A stretch of 5,310 bases of DNA from contig JAGGXT010000305.1 of NCBI GenBank assembly GCA_021162905.1, positions 1 to 5,310 on the forward strand. The letters are read 5' to 3'. A model generated the notes under the pieces. The model saw only the letters and a program-made list of their open reading frames with translations, had not been told where the DNA came from and searched no databases. Below are positions 5,298-5,310 of this stretch, in pieces. The first letter of the stretch is position 1, and each line of letters starts with the position of its first letter. The DNA comes from Candidatus Odinarchaeota archaeon. GTDB taxonomy: Archaea > Asgardarchaeota > JAGGXT01. A program made the position numbers and the translations under genes.

Positions 5298-5310
5298 TTC
5301 GTCGCTCGTT

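Overview
The window is about 65% A+T. It most resembles a low-GC hyperthermophilic crenarchaeon of the Desulfurococcales/Sulfolobales kind. That reading rests on four things: heavy use of ATA, AGA and AGG codons; TTG/GTG starts behind GAGG/GGTG-type Shine-Dalgarno sites; TATA/BRE-like boxes and T-rich termination tracts; and archaeal-looking protein content. The genus cannot be fixed from the sequence alone.

Layout. (1) On the minus strand, 14-1114 encodes a 366-residue multi-spanning membrane protein that I do not recognise. It starts at TTG behind a strong GAGGGGG site. (2) About 520 bases of AT-rich divergent intergenic DNA (1115-1642) hold promoter candidates for both directions and several short repeats, but no convincing gene. 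(3) A two-gene plus-strand operon overlaps by ATGA. Its first gene (1643-2335) encodes an unrecognised protein with a membrane segment at each end and an outside domain rich in glycosylation sequons and histidines. Its second gene (2332-3399) encodes an unusual fusion: an N-terminal integral-membrane metal-dependent hydrolase-like domain (YdjM/DUF457 type) joined by a hydrophilic linker to a CDP-alcohol phosphotransferase domain with a complete catalytic signature. (4) A hairpin and T-tracts follow (3433-3486), then a short regulatory region with three related TTTCWCC-like elements. (5) A 526-residue radical SAM protein (3627-5207) has a divergent B12-binding-type N-terminal domain and an intact CxxxCxxC cluster motif. 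(6) The right edge has an AT palindrome and a possible promoter for a gene beyond the window.

How they may work together. The two-gene operon is the most interesting part. An outward-facing protein is translationally coupled to an enzyme that joins a phospholipid head-group transferase to a membrane hydrolase. This suggests head-group synthesis, exchange or recycling on polar membrane lipids or lipid-linked glycans, but it is inference. The radical SAM gene has its own promoter and is separated by a terminator, so a link to the same lipid pathway is only a possibility.
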